Assembly: GCA_029939815.1 (NCBI GenBank)
Contig: JAOZSF010000090.1
Span: 1 to 7,238, forward strand
Length of the DNA stretch: 7,238 nucleotides
Origin: a bacterium
GTDB lineage: Bacteria; Auribacterota; UBA3054; B51-G9
Direction: 5' to 3'
Shown: piece after piece, positions 7,044 through 7,238 of the stretch
Position numbering within the stretch: the stretch's first letter is position 1
How the letters are laid out: each line of letters opens with the position of its first letter
Translations under genes and position numbers: made by a program
Notes under the pieces: generated by a model
Seen by the model: the letters and a program-made list of their open reading frames with translations, nothing else
Database searches by the model: none
Told to the model about the DNA's origin: nothing

Positions 7044-7087
7044 AATTAATCCAATTCGAGCGTTAGCCCCTCGGGATAAATTTCCTC
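7038..7087 (-). repeat. REP-like stem-loop element, copy 2, overlapping the upstream gene's stop codon
   Basis: Positions 7056-7087 are the second copy of the 32-bp sequence. Imperfect outer arms (7038-7052 against 7074-7087) and an inner 4-bp stem (CGAG 7057-7060 with CTCG 7070-7073) give the same stem-loop layout as copy 1, with a similar loop (GGCTAACG against GGCTAGCG on the minus strand). The TAA stop of the upstream gene is in the loop, and its last residues RKFIPRG are encoded by one arm. Confidence 0.65.
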
Positions 7088-7238
7088 TTACTTAATAAAT
7101 AATAAATGATAAATGATAAATGATAAATAGAAACCGGTTCCGGGACTATTACTACTTCCGCCGTGTGAATAATATTAGTGAAATATGTGTTTACAAATGT
7201 AACCGTTCCGGTTGCCCCTTCGATTTCACTAATTGGCA
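7063..7238 (-). CDS. C-terminal end of an exported protein with a PEP-CTERM-like sorting tail (5' end beyond window)
   Basis: Fifty-seven codons and a TAA stop (7065-7063) are visible; the gene enters from the right edge. The end reads EVVIVPEPVSIYHL, SFIIYYLL, then SKRKFIPRG. This has the three parts of a PEP-CTERM signal: a Pro-Glu-Pro motif, a hydrophobic span and a basic cluster (Lys-Arg-Lys). In known systems such tails are recognised by an exosortase, often in bacteria making exopolysaccharide; no exosortase lies in this window. The hydrophobic span is rather short (about 14 residues) and is encoded largely by a tandem 7-bp repeat. The last seven residues and the stop fall in a sequence repeated 97 bp downstream. 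The part before the PEP motif (TGTVTFVNTYFTNIIH) looks beta-rich but is too short to assign. Reading frame and tail pattern are clear; that the gene is expressed is inferred. Confidence 0.75.
   Translation of the reverse strand, partial: PISEIEGATGTVTFVNTYFTNIIHTAEVVIVPEPVSIYHLSFIIYYLLSKRKFIPRG
7095..7129. repeat. Tandem 7-bp AT repeat, five units (ATAAATG/ATAAATA)
   Basis: Five adjacent heptamers on the plus strand are seen: 7095-7101 ATAAATA, 7102-7108, 7109-7115 and 7116-7122 ATAAATG, and 7123-7129 ATAAATA. On the minus strand they lie inside the coding tail of the upstream gene and give the hydrophobic residues from Ser-Ile-Tyr-His to Tyr-Leu-Leu. Because seven is not a multiple of three, gain or loss of one unit would shift the frame and alter the sorting tail. 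Confidence 0.9.

Noticed and set aside
6926..7062. Sigma-70-like promoter for the protease gene
   Set aside because: Several AT-rich hexamers exist (for example around 6994-6999), but no pair with proper -35/-10 match and spacing was found.
7095..7129. Possible CRISPR or iteron array
   Set aside because: The units are only 7 bp, directly adjacent with no spacers, and lie inside a coding tail; no replication or Cas gene is present.

Overview
The window is dominated by one very large gene on the minus strand. It begins with an ATG at 6925 and runs without a stop to the left edge, giving 2,308 visible codons and no 3' end. It encodes a secreted, multidomain subtilisin-like (S8) serine protease. 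In order from the N-terminus it has a signal peptide, an inhibitor-type propeptide, a catalytic domain with an intact Asp/His/Ser triad, a linker beta-domain, a Ca-loop (FG-GAP/VCBS-type) beta-propeller, two PKD domains, a right-handed beta-helix with a second domain inserted near its end, a PKD domain, a fibronectin III domain split by a golvesin-like domain, then PKD, FnIII and the start of another PKD. All landmark motifs lie in the same frame, so there is no frameshift in the visible part.

At the right edge is the 3' end of a second minus-strand gene (stop at 7063-7065). Its last 57 residues end in a PEP-CTERM-like sorting tail: a Val-Pro-Glu-Pro motif, a hydrophobic stretch and a short basic tail. 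Most of the hydrophobic stretch is encoded by a tandem 7-bp repeat (7095-7129).

The 137 bp between the genes (6926-7062) is almost entirely repeat and hairpin DNA. Two related 32-bp sequences 97 bp apart (6959-6990 and 7056-7087) each form part of a stem-loop, and two tight GC-rich hairpins lie between them. The upstream gene's stop codon lies inside one copy. The other copy, which is non-coding, would encode the same last seven residues and a stop. No convincing promoter or Shine-Dalgarno sequence is visible before the protease.

Organism (inference): a Gram-negative bacterium of the PVC group, most likely Kiritimatiellota/Lentisphaerota or a relative. The reasons are the PEP-CTERM tail, the beta-helix opening (YVAPGGSH followed by a NW..AATNIQDAVDAA pattern), the NWNNVT domain, heavy use of PKD, FnIII and FG-GAP modules, and moderate-to-low GC. 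Both gene products look exported. The protease is probably a surface or secreted enzyme whose long non-catalytic part binds polysaccharide or other surface ligands. No RNA genes, CRISPR array, transposase or plus-strand genes are supported.
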